A DNA stretch of 64,000 bases from Actinomadura sp. KC06 (GCF_004348735.1 NZ_SMKT01000001.1:62001-126000); one strand, 5' to 3'. Shown: positions 48,462-58,537, counted from the stretch's first letter. A program made the numbers and translations. The notes: generated from the letters alone by a model not told the origin.

Positions 48462-48947
48462 ATGGCGCCCGGCCGCCGGGCCGCCCCGCCCGGGCCGGGC
48501 GGGCGGCCATCCGGACACCAGGGGGAGCCCCGCGACCGCGCCGCGGTCGCGGGGGCGCTCCGCCTGCTCCGGCCGGGCGCCGTCCTGGCCGCCGCCGTCG
48601 CGGCCGTGTCCTATGTCGCCGCGGTCGACCCGAACGAGGACGGCCACTACCCGACCTGCCCGTTCCTCTCGGTGACCGGGCTGCAGTGCCCGGGCTGCGG
48701 CTCGATGCGGACCGTCCACGCCCTCGCCCACGGCCGGATCGACGACGCCGTCGGGCTGAACGTCCTCGCCGTGGCGGCGATCCCCCTGATGGCGTTCTTC
48801 TGGCTCCGGTGGGCGCGAGCACGCGCCCTGGACCGTCCGGTCCGGACGAAGGCGTCCCATCCCGCGCTGATCTGGGCGCTCTTCGGGACGATCATGCTCT
48901 TCTGGCTGGTGCGCAACCTGCCGTTCGGCTCGTTCCTCGCCGCCTAG
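48462..48947 (+). CDS. DUF2752 membrane protein
   Basis: 161 aa. The conserved CPFLSVTGLQCPGCGSMRT with its CPxCG-like cluster and the AHGRIDDAVGLN stretch define DUF2752; three to four hydrophobic helices. Often found with CD225 genes, as here. A short Pro/Gly/Arg-rich N-terminus precedes. Function unknown. Confidence 0.85.
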   Translation: MAPGRRAAPPGPGGRPSGHQGEPRDRAAVAGALRLLRPGAVLAAAVAAVSYVAAVDPNEDGHYPTCPFLSVTGLQCPGCGSMRTVHALAHGRIDDAVGLNVLAVAAIPLMAFFWLRWARARALDRPVRTKASHPALIWALFGTIMLFWLVRNLPFGSFLAA

Positions 48948-49012
48948 CCCGACGCCTCCCCAGCCCCCTGCAACGCGCGGAGACTAGGCACGCCGGGCGG
49001 CGGTGGCCGCCG

Positions 49013-49504
49013 TCAGGTGACGGGGACGATCTTCGCGCTGATGAGACGGCCCGCGTGGATGTCGAGGAGGCCGATGGTGCCGTGGGGCTGGCGGCGGCGG
49101 TCGGTGGGCGATCCGGGGTTGAAGATGCGGACGCCGTCGCCGGTCTCGTCCAGCGGGATGTGCGAGTGCCCGAAGACGACGAGGTCGGCGCCGGGGAACC
49201 AGCGGCGCATCCGGGCGGTCCTGCCGCGGGCCTGGCCGCTGTCGTGGACCATCGCGACCGCGAGGCCGTCCAGGTCGAGTTCGAGGCGCTCGGGCGCGCC
49301 CCACGCGGCGACGTCCGGCCCGTCGTTGTTGCCGAGGACGGCGTGGACGGGCGCGTACTCCGCGAGCTCGTCCAGGACGGACGCCGTGCACACGTCGCCC
49401 GCGTGCAGGATCACGTCGGCGCCGCGCAGGTGCTCGGCCACCCGCGGCGGGCACGACTTCCAGCGCCGGGGCGCGTGTGTGTCGGAGACGGCCACCGCTC
49501 TCAT
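49013..49504 (-). CDS. metallophosphoesterase (YfcE/MJ0936-like)
   Basis: 163 aa from ATG 49504 (an ATG at 49513 is an alternative). Calcineurin-like metal motifs in order: AVSDTHAPR, ILHAGDVCT, VLGNNDGPD, MVHDSGQ and VFGHSHIPL, with the closing IFNPGSPTDRRRQP. Acts on phosphodiesters; cellular substrate unknown. Confidence 0.92.
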   Translation of the reverse strand: MRAVAVSDTHAPRRWKSCPPRVAEHLRGADVILHAGDVCTASVLDELAEYAPVHAVLGNNDGPDVAAWGAPERLELDLDGLAVAMVHDSGQARGRTARMRRWFPGADLVVFGHSHIPLDETGDGVRIFNPGSPTDRRRQPHGTIGLLDIHAGRLISAKIVPVT

Positions 49505-49818
49505 GTGTCCCATTGTGGTCCGGGCTCCGGTAGCCGCGGTCATCGGAGTCGATTCCCGGCGGGTGATTTTGCCACGGCGCGCCCTATACACCAGTGGGAA
49601 ACAACTGTAAGCACCGTGTCATTACGCAGCGCTGACGGCCGGAGTTAGGCTCTGAATTCCTCGCGTTCGTCCAGGAGGATTCCGGCCGTACGCCCCCGGT
49701 CGTTCCGACACGGCGACCCAGCACCGCGAGGACAGTGGGACGGCCAGGTCCCGAGGTGGATGATCCACTCCCTTGCACCGGCCCCGGGACCCGGCCGCTC
49801 CCGCGCGCCTAGGCCCCG
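49505..49818. other. 314-nt spacer with a possible minus-strand promoter
   Basis: Between the phosphoesterase start and the rhodanese stop. The stretch 49580-49615 is less GC-rich than its surroundings; on the minus strand TTACAG and TATAGG are separated by 16 nt and could drive the phosphoesterase gene. No gene was recognised. Confidence 0.35.
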
Positions 49819-50241
49819 TCAGGTCGCCGTGGCGGCACCGGTCGTGGGCGCACCGGTGGTGCCGCCGGTCGTCGGCAGGCCCGCGGCGCGCCACGCGCGG
49901 AAGCCGCCCACGACGTCGGTGGCGCGGGTCAGCCCGAGGTCGTGGAGGGACGCGGCGGCCAGGCTGGAGGTGTAGCCCTCCGAGCACAGCACGATGACGC
50001 GCAGCCCGTGCCCGGTCGCCTGGGGCAGCCGGGCCTCGGACGCGGGGTCGAACCGCCATTCGAGGACGTTGCGTTCCACGATCAGCGCGCCGGGCACCTC
50101 GCCCTCGTCCGCCCGCTGGGCGGCGGGACGGATGTCGACCAGCACCGCGCCGTCCAGCGTCTCCGCGTGGGCCTGGGCCGGGTCGAGGCGTTCGAGCCGT
50201 TCGCGCGCGCCGGCGAGGACCTCATCGATGGTTCGAGCCAT
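49819..50241 (-). CDS. rhodanese-like domain protein
   Basis: 140 aa from the ATG at 50241. AVLVDIRPAAQR and GALIVERNVLEWR lead to the active-site loop VIVLCSEGYTSSLAAASL with its catalytic Cys, then DVVGGFRAWRAAGLP. Single rhodanese domain, possibly a sulfurtransferase; a Thr/Gly/Ala-rich tail (GGTTGAPTTGAA) ends it. Confidence 0.9.
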   Translation of the reverse strand: MARTIDEVLAGARERLERLDPAQAHAETLDGAVLVDIRPAAQRADEGEVPGALIVERNVLEWRFDPASEARLPQATGHGLRVIVLCSEGYTSSLAAASLHDLGLTRATDVVGGFRAWRAAGLPTTGGTTGAPTTGAATAT

Positions 50242-50319
50242 GAGGTCAAGCATGGCATCCCGGCGGGCGCCGGCCTGTGAGCCGCGCCTCAGCCCGTGCC
50301 TCAGCCAGTGAGCCGCGCC

Positions 50320-51195
50320 TCAGCCGCCGAGCTGGGCCTCGGCCGCGGCGAGGATCTCCTGGACGCGCAGGCCGTGCGCGGCGTCGAGCGGGGGCCGGGG
50401 CCCGCCGCGCACGGCGGCGGCGAACTCGGCGGCCATCACCGGGAACGCGTCGTCGTCCAGTTCGCTCCAGTCGATCTGCGCGGTCCCCTTCCGCCCGTAG
50501 ACCTCTACGCGGGGCGGCGCGGGGTCGTCCGCCCGCGCCATCGACAGGGCCGCCTGGCTGGTCGCGCCGCCCTCGTGCTCCAGCGTCAGCGCCACCCAGG
50601 CCAGCCGGTCACCGTGCGCATGGACGGCGGTGACCCGCCCGAGCGAGGCGTCCAGGAGGTCGATGATGTGGGGGCCGTAGTCGAGCAGCGGCCCCTTCTC
50701 CAGCCTCCAAGGGGTGGCGAAAGGACCGCCCTTCAGCGCCGACGCGATGAACGTGCCGAAGCCGCCGAACGGCTCCAGCTCCCGTGCCCGGTCGACGAAG
50801 GCGCGGGCGGCGCGCGAATAGCGGAGGCTGAACACCATCTGCGAGACGACGCCCGCCTCGGCGACGGCGCCGGCCAGGCGGCGGGCGCCGTCCAGGTCCA
50901 TGGCGAGGGGCTTCTCCAGCAGGACGGCCTTGCCCGCGCGGGCGGCGCGCGCGGCGAGGTCGGCCTGCACGTCCGGGGGGACGCAGAACGCGACGGCCTC
51001 GCACGCGTCGAACAGCTCCTCGATCCGGGCGAACGAGGGCGCGCCGTGCTCGCCGGCCAGCGCGGCGGACGCGTCCGGCCGCCGCGCCCACACGCCCGCC
51101 AGCCGGGTGGACGGCCCCGCCGCCAGCACGGGCGCGTGCACCATCCCGGCCCAGGGCCCGGCCCCGACCAGCCCCACCGCCACAGAGTCGCTCAT
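50320..51195 (-). CDS. Gfo/Idh/MocA family oxidoreductase
   Basis: 291 aa. NAD(P)-binding VGLVGAGPWAGMVHAPVLA at the N-terminus, then AVAFCVPPDVQAD and the family EKP motif in VLLEKPLAMDLDGARRL; DYGPHIIDLL supplies the catalytic-site histidine. Acts on a sugar, inositol or similar polyol; substrate unknown. Confidence 0.88.
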   Translation of the reverse strand: MSDSVAVGLVGAGPWAGMVHAPVLAAGPSTRLAGVWARRPDASAALAGEHGAPSFARIEELFDACEAVAFCVPPDVQADLAARAARAGKAVLLEKPLAMDLDGARRLAGAVAEAGVVSQMVFSLRYSRAARAFVDRARELEPFGGFGTFIASALKGGPFATPWRLEKGPLLDYGPHIIDLLDASLGRVTAVHAHGDRLAWVALTLEHEGGATSQAALSMARADDPAPPRVEVYGRKGTAQIDWSELDDDAFPVMAAEFAAAVRGGPRPPLDAAHGLRVQEILAAAEAQLGG

Positions 51196-51229
51196 GGGGC
51201 AAACCTAGACGATCGTTCCGTGTCCCCGG

Positions 51230-51619
51230 TCAGCCGAGCTGGACGCCGAAGAACAGTGCGGCGAGCGCGCCGGCCGCGCCGAGCGCGCCCCAGGCGGCGA
51301 GGCCGGCCTTGGACGTGGCGCGGGTGTGCAGGAAAGCGGCGACCCCGGACAGCAGCACGAACACCAGCTTCACCTCAAGGGTCCGCTGCGCGGCGTCGCC
51401 AAGGTCGCCCTCGGTGAGGTTCCAGACGCCGGTGAGCACGAGGACGGCGAACGCGGGCCAGGCGATCGTGTTGAAGCGGCGCGCGGCGACCTTGGTGACG
51501 CCCTCGTAGCCGCGCAGCGCCGGGACCAGCGCGCCGAGCGTGATCTGCCCGCCGACCCAGATCGTCGCGGCGAGCACGTGCAGGAAGATCCGGACGTCGG
51601 CGGCGGTGACGGCAAGCAC
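51230..51619 (-). CDS. CopD-like membrane protein
   Basis: About 129 aa from GTG 51619 (GTG 51661 would add 14). Four hydrophobic helices; the first, VRIFLHVLAATIWVGGQITL, has the His/Trp pattern of CopD/copper-resistance membrane domains, and a later FLHTRATSKAG carries another His. Lies 75 nt after narI on the same strand; possibly part of the nitrate operon, no role known. Confidence 0.7.
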   Translation of the reverse strand: MLAVTAADVRIFLHVLAATIWVGGQITLGALVPALRGYEGVTKVAARRFNTIAWPAFAVLVLTGVWNLTEGDLGDAAQRTLEVKLVFVLLSGVAAFLHTRATSKAGLAAWGALGAAGALAALFFGVQLG

Positions 51620-51694
51620 GGGTGGGACGTTATCGCCCGCATCCGCCGCGTCCCGCACCACCCCCGGGGAATCCGGTCGGACGCGCCGGACGCG

Positions 51695-52417
51695 TCAGGT
51701 GATCCGTTCCCAGCCCCGCGGGGTGCGGTGCATGCCGAGCTGCTCGTCGCGGCTGCGGTAGACGATGTAGGGGCGGGTCAGGTAGCCGATCGGCGCGGTG
51801 AGCATGTGCACGAGGCGCGTGAAGGGCCAGATGCAGAAGAGCGCGAGCGCGCTGAGGGCGTGGAGCTGGAACAGGATCGGGACACCGGTCATGAGGTCCG
51901 GGTCGGGCTGGAAGTAGAAGATCGACCGGAACCACGGGGAGACCGTCTCGCGGTAGTTGTAGCCGCCTCCGAGCAGGTTCGCGACGACGGTCGCGGACAG
52001 CCCGAGCACGATCGTCAGCGTCAGCACCGCGTACATGAGCTTGTCGTTGCGGGTGGTGACGGAGAAGACCGGGCCGACGGTCCGCCGCCGGTAGACGAGG
52101 ATCGCCAGGCCGGCGAGGGTGCAGACCCCGGCGACGGTCCCGAGGGCCAGCGCGATGGCGTGGTAGGCGGTCTCGCCGATGCCGGCGGCCTCCGTCCAGC
52201 TCTCGGGGATGAGGATGCCGCCGATGTGGCCCAGCAGCACGACGAGGATGCCGAAGTGGAACAGCGGGCTGCCGATACGCAGCAGGCGGCTCTCGTAGAG
52301 CTGGGACGAGCGGGTCGTCCAGCCGAACTTGTCGTACCGGTACCGCCAGATGTGCCCGAGGACGAACACCGCGATCGTGACGTAGGGCAGCGCGACCCAC
52401 AGCAGGACGCCGGTCAT
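51695..52417 (-). CDS. narI: respiratory nitrate reductase gamma subunit (cytochrome b)
   Basis: 240 aa, ATG at 52417 overlapping the narJ stop (ATGA). Five membrane helices with the haem-ligand histidines in GHIWRYRYDKFGWTTRSSQL, PLFHFGILVVLLGHIGG and the later FQLHALSALALF and WPFTRLVHMLT. Takes electrons from menaquinol to NarH. Completes narGHJI. Confidence 0.95.
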   Translation of the reverse strand: MTGVLLWVALPYVTIAVFVLGHIWRYRYDKFGWTTRSSQLYESRLLRIGSPLFHFGILVVLLGHIGGILIPESWTEAAGIGETAYHAIALALGTVAGVCTLAGLAILVYRRRTVGPVFSVTTRNDKLMYAVLTLTIVLGLSATVVANLLGGGYNYRETVSPWFRSIFYFQPDPDLMTGVPILFQLHALSALALFCIWPFTRLVHMLTAPIGYLTRPYIVYRSRDEQLGMHRTPRGWERIT

Positions 52418-53079
52418 GACGGCATCCCCAAGAGGACGGGCCCGGAGCCGCCCGGCCCGTAGGGCGCGAGGCCGACCTGTTCTTCGGGCGGGCCTTCGGC
52501 GATGAGGCGGGCGATGGCCTGTTCGGTGCGGCCCGTGAGCGGCGGGAGCGTCGCGGTGACCGCGGCCAGGACGGACGTCCAGGGTGAGGCGGCTTCGGTG
52601 AGGGCGAGGCGCAGGAGTTCGAGTCCGGCGCGGTGTTCGAGGAGGAGGCGGCGGCCTTGGGCGAGGTCGCCGGTGGCGGCGAATTCCAGGACGACGGCGA
52701 GATGGTCGGGGAGTTCGCCGTCGTCCAGGACGAGCCCGGCCGCTGCGTAGGCCTGTTTGAATCGCAGCAGCGCCATTCCGCGCTTGCGGGTGTCGCCGTA
52801 GGCGTAATAGGTGAGGTAGAGGCAGCAGCGTTTGCGGTGGTCGAAGGTGGCGACGTAGTCGGCCGTCAGCTCGGACGGCGGTGTCGCGTCCAGGTGGTCG
52901 AGGAAGCGGGTCAGGGGCGTGCCCGCCGGTGCGGGCAGGGTGTCGGCGGCGCGGCGCAGCAGCGGGCGCTGTCCCAGCAGTTCCTCGTCGGGGTAGCCGA
53001 GCAGCAGGGACGCGGCCTGCCACGCCGTGGCCAGTTGGCGGTCGGTGAAGCCCGGTTTGCTCGCGGGTCTGATCCTCAC
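52414..53079 (-). CDS. narJ: nitrate reductase assembly chaperone
   Basis: 221 aa; overlaps narH (4 nt) and narI (4 nt). All-helical TorD-like fold: AASLLLGYPDEELLGQRPLL, YVATFDHRKRCCLYLTYYAYGDTRKRG, then DELPDHLAVVLEFA (here DGELPDHLAVVLE). Helps insert the Mo-cofactor into NarG before membrane attachment. The FDHRKRCCLYLTYY stretch is well conserved in NarJ. Confidence 0.94.
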   Translation of the reverse strand: MRIRPASKPGFTDRQLATAWQAASLLLGYPDEELLGQRPLLRRAADTLPAPAGTPLTRFLDHLDATPPSELTADYVATFDHRKRCCLYLTYYAYGDTRKRGMALLRFKQAYAAAGLVLDDGELPDHLAVVLEFAATGDLAQGRRLLLEHRAGLELLRLALTEAASPWTSVLAAVTATLPPLTGRTEQAIARLIAEGPPEEQVGLAPYGPGGSGPVLLGMPS

Positions 53080-54818
53080 GGTTCGGGCTCCGTTTCGGCG
53101 TGGCCGGCGTCGGCGGGCGGATAGGTGTCGTCCGGGCCCGGCCGCTGGTCCTTCGTGCGTGCCGGGAAGAGCCCGGCGGGGGCGCCCTTGCCGTCCCAGT
53201 TGAGGAGGTTGACACGGTGGCGTTTGTCGGCCGGGTCGGCCGGGTGGTCGGCGGTCTGCCGCTGGCGCAGCATGTGGAAGTTCTCCACCGCTATCGGGTT
53301 GGCGCCGCCGGACGTCTCCCCGAACGGCCCCGACCCGCCGCCGCTGCCGGAGCCGCCCATGCCGGGCCCGCCCTCATAGTTCAGCGCGCAGTCGGTGGCG
53401 AGTTCTTCGAGGTCGTGGGCCTGTTCGGCGTGCGCGGTGGGGATGACGTACCGCTCGTCGTACTTGGCCAGGGCCAGCAGCCGGTACATGTCGTACATCG
53501 CCTCGCCGGTCATGCCGACGCGGGCGGGGACGGCCTCGTCGGGGTCGCGGCCGAGGTTGAGGTCGCGCATGTAGGCGCGCATCGCGGCCAGGCGGTGCAG
53601 GACGGCGTCGACCGGCGCGGTGTCCCCCGCGGTGAACAACTCGGCGAGGTACTCGACGGGGATGCGCAGCGCGTCGATCGCGGCGAACAGGTTCCCGGCG
53701 CTCTCGGCGTCGTGGCCGGTGTCGCGGACGACGTCCACCACCGGTGACAGCGGCGGGATGTACCAGACCATCGGCATCGTCCGGTACTCGGGATGCAGCG
53801 GCAGCGCGACCTTGTAGGTGTTGATGAGTGCGTACACCGGGGAGCGCTGTGCCGCCTCGATCCAGTCGCCGGGGATGCCCTCGCGTTCGGCGGCCGCGAT
53901 CACCTCCGGGTCGGACGGGTCGAGGAACACCTCGCGCTGCGCCTCGTACAGGCCGGTGTCATCGGGGGTGGACGCGGCCTCCAGGACCTTGTCGGCGTCG
54001 TAGAGGACCAGGCCGATGTAGCGCAGCCGTCCGACGCAGGTCTCGGAGCAGACGGTGGGGATGCCGACCTCGACGCGCGGGAAGCAGAACGTGCACTTCT
54101 CCGCCTTGCCGGTGCGGTGGTTGAAGTACATCTTCTTGTAGGGGCAGCCGGACACGCACATCCGCCAGCCCCTGCAGCGGTCCCGGTCGACCAGCACGAT
54201 GCCGTCCTCGGTCCGCTTGTAGATCGCGCCGGACGGGCACGACGCCGCGCAGGACGGGTTGAGGCAGTGCTCGCAGATCCGCGGCAGGTAGAACATGAAC
54301 GTCTGGTCGAACTCCAGCTTGACCTTGTCGGAGATCCGCGCCAGCACCACGTCCTGGTCGCCGTGCTCCAGCGAGCCGCCCAGGTCGTCGTCCCAGTTCG
54401 CCGACCAGGAGATCTTCATGTCGTCGCCGGACAGCAGCGACTTGGGGCGGGCGACCGGGGTGTGCTCCTGCAGCGGGGCGTTGGTGAGGGTCTCGTAGTC
54501 GTAGGTCCAGGGCTCGTAGTAGTCGGCGATGCCCGGCAGTTTCGGGTTGGCGAAGATGGTCAGCAGCTTGCGGAGCCTGCCGCCGCCCTTGAGCGCGAGG
54601 CGCCCGCGCCTGTTGAGCGTCCAGCCGCCGCGCCAGCGTTCCTGGTCCTCGTAGCGGCGGGGGTAGCCCTGCCCGGGACGGGTCTCGACGTTGTTGAACC
54701 ACACGTACTCGACGCCTGACCGGTTGGTCCACGCCTGCTTGCAGGTGACTGAGCAGGTGTGGCAGCCGATGCACTTGTCGAGGTTCATCACCATCGCCAT
54801 CTGCGCCATGACCCGCAT
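53076..54818 (-). CDS. narH: respiratory nitrate reductase beta subunit (Fe-S)
   Basis: 580 aa, ATG at 54818 overlapping the narG stop by one nt. Four cluster motifs: CIGCHTCSVTC (residue 16), CEHCLNPSCAASCP, CRGWRMCVSGCP (the Trp in place of a Cys marks the [3Fe-4S] cluster) and CTFCFPRVEVGIPTVCSETC. Passes electrons from NarI to NarG. A Gly/Ser-rich insert and an extended C-terminus (KGAPAGLFPARTKDQ) are seen. Confidence 0.97.
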   Translation of the reverse strand: MRVMAQMAMVMNLDKCIGCHTCSVTCKQAWTNRSGVEYVWFNNVETRPGQGYPRRYEDQERWRGGWTLNRRGRLALKGGGRLRKLLTIFANPKLPGIADYYEPWTYDYETLTNAPLQEHTPVARPKSLLSGDDMKISWSANWDDDLGGSLEHGDQDVVLARISDKVKLEFDQTFMFYLPRICEHCLNPSCAASCPSGAIYKRTEDGIVLVDRDRCRGWRMCVSGCPYKKMYFNHRTGKAEKCTFCFPRVEVGIPTVCSETCVGRLRYIGLVLYDADKVLEAASTPDDTGLYEAQREVFLDPSDPEVIAAAEREGIPGDWIEAAQRSPVYALINTYKVALPLHPEYRTMPMVWYIPPLSPVVDVVRDTGHDAESAGNLFAAIDALRIPVEYLAELFTAGDTAPVDAVLHRLAAMRAYMRDLNLGRDPDEAVPARVGMTGEAMYDMYRLLALAKYDERYVIPTAHAEQAHDLEELATDCALNYEGGPGMGGSGSGGGSGPFGETSGGANPIAVENFHMLRQRQTADHPADPADKRHRVNLLNWDGKGAPAGLFPARTKDQRPGPDDTYPPADAGHAETEPEP

Positions 54819-57800
54819 CAGTAGGTCACCTCCTGCGACCGGCGGCGGATCACGGTGACCTCGTCGCGCTGGTTGCCGGTCGGGCCGAGGTAGTTGAACG
54901 CGAACGACAGCTGCGCGTACCCGCCGATGAGATGGGACGGCTTGATCAGCAACCGGGTCAGGGAGTTGTGGATGCCGCCGCGCCGCCCGGACGTCTCGGC
55001 GCGCGGGACGTCGATCAGCTTGTCCTGGGCGTGGTACATGTACACCGTCCCCTCCGGCATGCGGTGGGACACGATCGCGCGGGCGACCACGACGCCGTTG
55101 CGGTTCACCGCCTCGATCCAGTCGTTGTCGCGCACGCCGATCTTGGCCGCGTCCGCGCCGCTCATCCAGATCGCCGGGCCGCCGCGCGCCAGCGACAGCA
55201 TGAACAGGTTGTCCTGGTACTCGGAATGGATCGACCACTTGTTGTGCGGGGTCAGGTACCGGACGGTCAGGCCGAGCTCGCCCGTCTCGCCGAGTTCGGG
55301 TTCGCCGAACAGCGCGGTCATGTTCAGCGGCGGCCGGAACGTCGGCAGCTGCTCGCCCAGCTCGGCCATCCAGTCGTGGTCGAGGTAGAAGTGCTGGCGT
55401 CCGGTGAGGGTGTGCCAGGGCTTGAGGCGTTCGACGTTGATGGTGAAGGGCGAGTAGCGGCGCCCGCCGCTTTCCGACCCCGACCATTCCGGTGAGGTGA
55501 GCACCGGGACGGGGCGGGCCTGCGTGTCCGCGAACGTGATCTGCGTGCCCTCGTGCTCGGCGGCCAGATCGGCGAGCCGCGTGCCGGTGCGCCGCTCCAG
55601 GGTGCGGAACCCCTGGACGGCCAGGTGCCCGTTCGTCGTCCCGGAGAAGGCCAGGATCATCTCGCAGGCCTGCACGTCCCGGCGCAGGGACGGGCGTCCG
55701 TCCGCCGGGCCGCCGCGCACCACGCCGTTGGTGTTCTTGAGGTACTCGACCTGCCGTTCCAGGTCGAAGGTGACGCCCTTGGTCGTGGCGCCGAGCCGTT
55801 CGGCGAGCGGGCCGAGGGCCGTCATCTTCGCCGCGACCGCGGGGTAGTCGCGTTCGACGGTGACGAGTTTCGGCATCGTCACGCCCGGGACCGGCTCGCA
55901 CTCCCCCTTCGCCCAATCGGCCACGCGGCCGTGCGGGGTGGCCATCTCGTCCGGCGTGTCGTGCAGCAGCGGCACGGCGACCACGTCTTTGCGGACGCCC
56001 AGATGCCGCACGGCGAGACGGCTGAACGCGGTGGCGATGTCCTGGAACGCCCGCCAGTCGCTGCGGGTCTGCCACGGCGGCGCGATCGCCGGGTTGAACG
56101 AATGCACGAACGGGTGCATGTCGGTCGTGTTGAGGTCGTGCTTCTCATACCAGGTCGCGGCCGGGAGGACGATGTCGGAGTAGATCGTGGTGCTGGTCAT
56201 CCGGAAGTCCAGCGACAGCAGCAGGTCGAGCTTTCCGGCCGGCGCCTCGTCCCGCCAGACGACCTCCCTCGGCCGGACGTCCGGGGCCGCCTCGGTCGCG
56301 CGGACGGCGTCGCCCGCGCCGAGCAGATGCTTGAGGAAGTACTCGTCCCCTTTGGCGGACGAGCCCAGCAGGTTCGACCGCCAGACCGTCAGCACGCGCG
56401 GGAAGTTCTCGGGCGCGTCGGGGTCCTGGCAGGCGAACTTGAGGCGGTCGGCCTTCAGCTCGTCCACGACGTGGTCGCCGGCCTGCTTCCCGGCGGCCTC
56501 CGCCTCGTCGGCCAGGTCGAGGGGGTTGCGGTCGAACGTCGGATAGGACGGCATCCAGCCCAGCCGCGCCGCCTGGGCGATGACGTCGGCCGTCGAACGC
56601 CCTGCGAGTTGCCCTCCGCCCGTCGCCGCCGAGAGGGTGCCGGCGCTGAAATGGTCGTAGCGGAACTGGTCGGTGTGCAGGTAGAAGAACGCGGTCCCGA
56701 TCATCTGCCGGGGCGGACGCGACCAGTCCAGCGCGCCCGCGAGCTGCGCCCACCCGGTCACCGGACGGCACTTCTCCTGCCCGACGTAGTGCGCCCAGCC
56801 GCCGCCGTTCACGCCCTGGCATCCGGTCAGCGTCGTCAGCGCCAGGAACGCCCGGTAGATCGTGTCGGAGTGGAACCAGTGGTTCGTCCCCGCCCCCATG
56901 ATGATCATCGAGCGGCCGCGGGACTCCTCGGCGTTCGCGGCGAACTCCCGCCCGATGCGCTCGGCGGCCTGCGCCGGGACGCCCGTGATGCCCTCCTGCC
57001 ACGCCGGGGTGCACGGCTGGGACGCGTCGTCGTAGCCGGACGGCCATGAGCCCGGCAGGCCGTCCCGTCCGACGCCGTACTGGGCCAGCAGCAGGTCGTA
57101 CACAGTGGTGACCAGATGGCCTCCGACGTCTCGCGCCGGTACTCCCCTGCGCACCGTCCCGGGCGTGCCACCGGCAGCATCGAAACGGGCCAGCTCGACC
57201 TCCACCGCTTCGCCGCCTTCGCAGGACAGCAGCGGGTCGGCGTCACCGAGATCCAGGTTCCACTTGCCCTGGCCCGACTCGCCGAACCGGAAGCCCAGCG
57301 ATCCGTTCGGCACCAGCGGGCGGCCGGTCGCCGCGTCCAGGATCACGGTCTTGAACGCGGCATGCTCGGACTCGGCCCCGGCGCCCGGGAGGTCGGCGGC
57401 GGTGAGGAACCTGCCCGGCACGAAGGCGTCGCCGCGCCGCTCCAGCCGCACCAGGAACGGCAGGTCGCTGTAGCGTTTCACGTAGTCGGCGAAGTACGGG
57501 ACCTGACGGTCGACGAAGAACTCCTTGAGCACGACGTGCCCCATCGCCATCGCGAGCGCGCCGTCCGTCCCCGGCTGGGCGGCCAGCCATTCATCGGCGA
57601 ACTTGACGTTGTCGGCATAGTCCGGGGACACCGCCACGACCTTCTGGCCCCGGTAGCGCGCCTCGGTCATCCAGTGCGCGTCCGGGGTCCGCGTGACCGG
57701 CAGGTTGGAGCCCCACATGATCAGGTACCCGGCGTCCCACCAGTCCCCCGACTCCGGCACGTCCGTCTGATCCCCGAAGACCTGCGGGGACGCCACCGGA

Positions 57801-58537
57801 AGATCGGCGTACCAGTCGTAGAACGACAGCATCGTCCCGCCGATCAGCGACACGAACCGGGCGCCCGACGCGTGCGACACCATCGACATCGCCGGGATCG
57901 GTGAGAACCCCGCCACCCGGTCCGGCCCGAACTCCTTGATCGTGTGGACGTGCGCGGCGGCGATCATCTCGGTCGCCTCGTCCCACGTCGCCCGGACCAG
58001 CCCGCCGCGGCCCCGCGCTTCCTTGTACGCGCGGGCCTTCTCCGGGTCGGACACCACGTCCCGCCACGCCGCCACGGGATCGCCCGTCCGCGCCCGCGCC
58101 TCCCGGAACAGCTCCAGCAGCACACCGCGTACATACGGATACCGGACGCGTGTAGGCGAGTAGGTGTACCAGGAGAACGACGCGCCCCTCGGGCAGCCGC
58201 GCGGTTCGTACTCCGGACGGTCCGCGCCCACCGACGGATAGTCGGTCTGCTGCGCCTCCCAGGTGATGATGCCGTCCTTGACGTACACCTTCCACGAACA
58301 CGAACCCGTGCAATTCACCCCGTGCGTCGACCGCACCACCTTGTCGTGCGACCAGCGATCACGGTAGAACGCGTCCGCCTCGCGCCCGCCCTTCTTCGTC
58401 AACGTCCGCAGATCCGGCGACACCCGCGCGCGCGTGAAGAACCTGCGCGTGCTCACCAGCGCGTCCTCCAGCGGCCCGTCCAACCCCGGATGCCCGGGCG
58501 GTTTCGCCTGCGCGGCGTCGTGCTCGCTCGAACCCAC
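54818..58537 (-). CDS. narG: respiratory nitrate reductase alpha subunit (Mo catalytic)
   Basis: 1239 aa, GTG at 58537. The N-terminus has a vestigial twin-arginine-like STRRFFTRARVS. Then YRDRWSHDKVVRSTHGVNCT and the Fe-S motif HGVNCTGSCSWKVYVKDG, and WEAQQTDYPS. Later Mo-bis-MGD regions include YLIMWGSNLPVTRTPDAH, MGAGTNHWFHSD and NGHLAVQGFRTLE. Length is normal for NarG. Reduces nitrate to nitrite at the cytoplasmic face. narK lies 21 nt upstream. Confidence 0.97.
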   Translation of the reverse strand: MGSSEHDAAQAKPPGHPGLDGPLEDALVSTRRFFTRARVSPDLRTLTKKGGREADAFYRDRWSHDKVVRSTHGVNCTGSCSWKVYVKDGIITWEAQQTDYPSVGADRPEYEPRGCPRGASFSWYTYSPTRVRYPYVRGVLLELFREARARTGDPVAAWRDVVSDPEKARAYKEARGRGGLVRATWDEATEMIAAAHVHTIKEFGPDRVAGFSPIPAMSMVSHASGARFVSLIGGTMLSFYDWYADLPVASPQVFGDQTDVPESGDWWDAGYLIMWGSNLPVTRTPDAHWMTEARYRGQKVVAVSPDYADNVKFADEWLAAQPGTDGALAMAMGHVVLKEFFVDRQVPYFADYVKRYSDLPFLVRLERRGDAFVPGRFLTAADLPGAGAESEHAAFKTVILDAATGRPLVPNGSLGFRFGESGQGKWNLDLGDADPLLSCEGGEAVEVELARFDAAGGTPGTVRRGVPARDVGGHLVTTVYDLLLAQYGVGRDGLPGSWPSGYDDASQPCTPAWQEGITGVPAQAAERIGREFAANAEESRGRSMIIMGAGTNHWFHSDTIYRAFLALTTLTGCQGVNGGGWAHYVGQEKCRPVTGWAQLAGALDWSRPPRQMIGTAFFYLHTDQFRYDHFSAGTLSAATGGGQLAGRSTADVIAQAARLGWMPSYPTFDRNPLDLADEAEAAGKQAGDHVVDELKADRLKFACQDPDAPENFPRVLTVWRSNLLGSSAKGDEYFLKHLLGAGDAVRATEAAPDVRPREVVWRDEAPAGKLDLLLSLDFRMTSTTIYSDIVLPAATWYEKHDLNTTDMHPFVHSFNPAIAPPWQTRSDWRAFQDIATAFSRLAVRHLGVRKDVVAVPLLHDTPDEMATPHGRVADWAKGECEPVPGVTMPKLVTVERDYPAVAAKMTALGPLAERLGATTKGVTFDLERQVEYLKNTNGVVRGGPADGRPSLRRDVQACEMILAFSGTTNGHLAVQGFRTLERRTGTRLADLAAEHEGTQITFADTQARPVPVLTSPEWSGSESGGRRYSPFTINVERLKPWHTLTGRQHFYLDHDWMAELGEQLPTFRPPLNMTALFGEPELGETGELGLTVRYLTPHNKWSIHSEYQDNLFMLSLARGGPAIWMSGADAAKIGVRDNDWIEAVNRNGVVVARAIVSHRMPEGTVYMYHAQDKLIDVPRAETSGRRGGIHNSLTRLLIKPSHLIGGYAQLSFAFNYLGPTGNQRDEVTVIRRRSQEVTY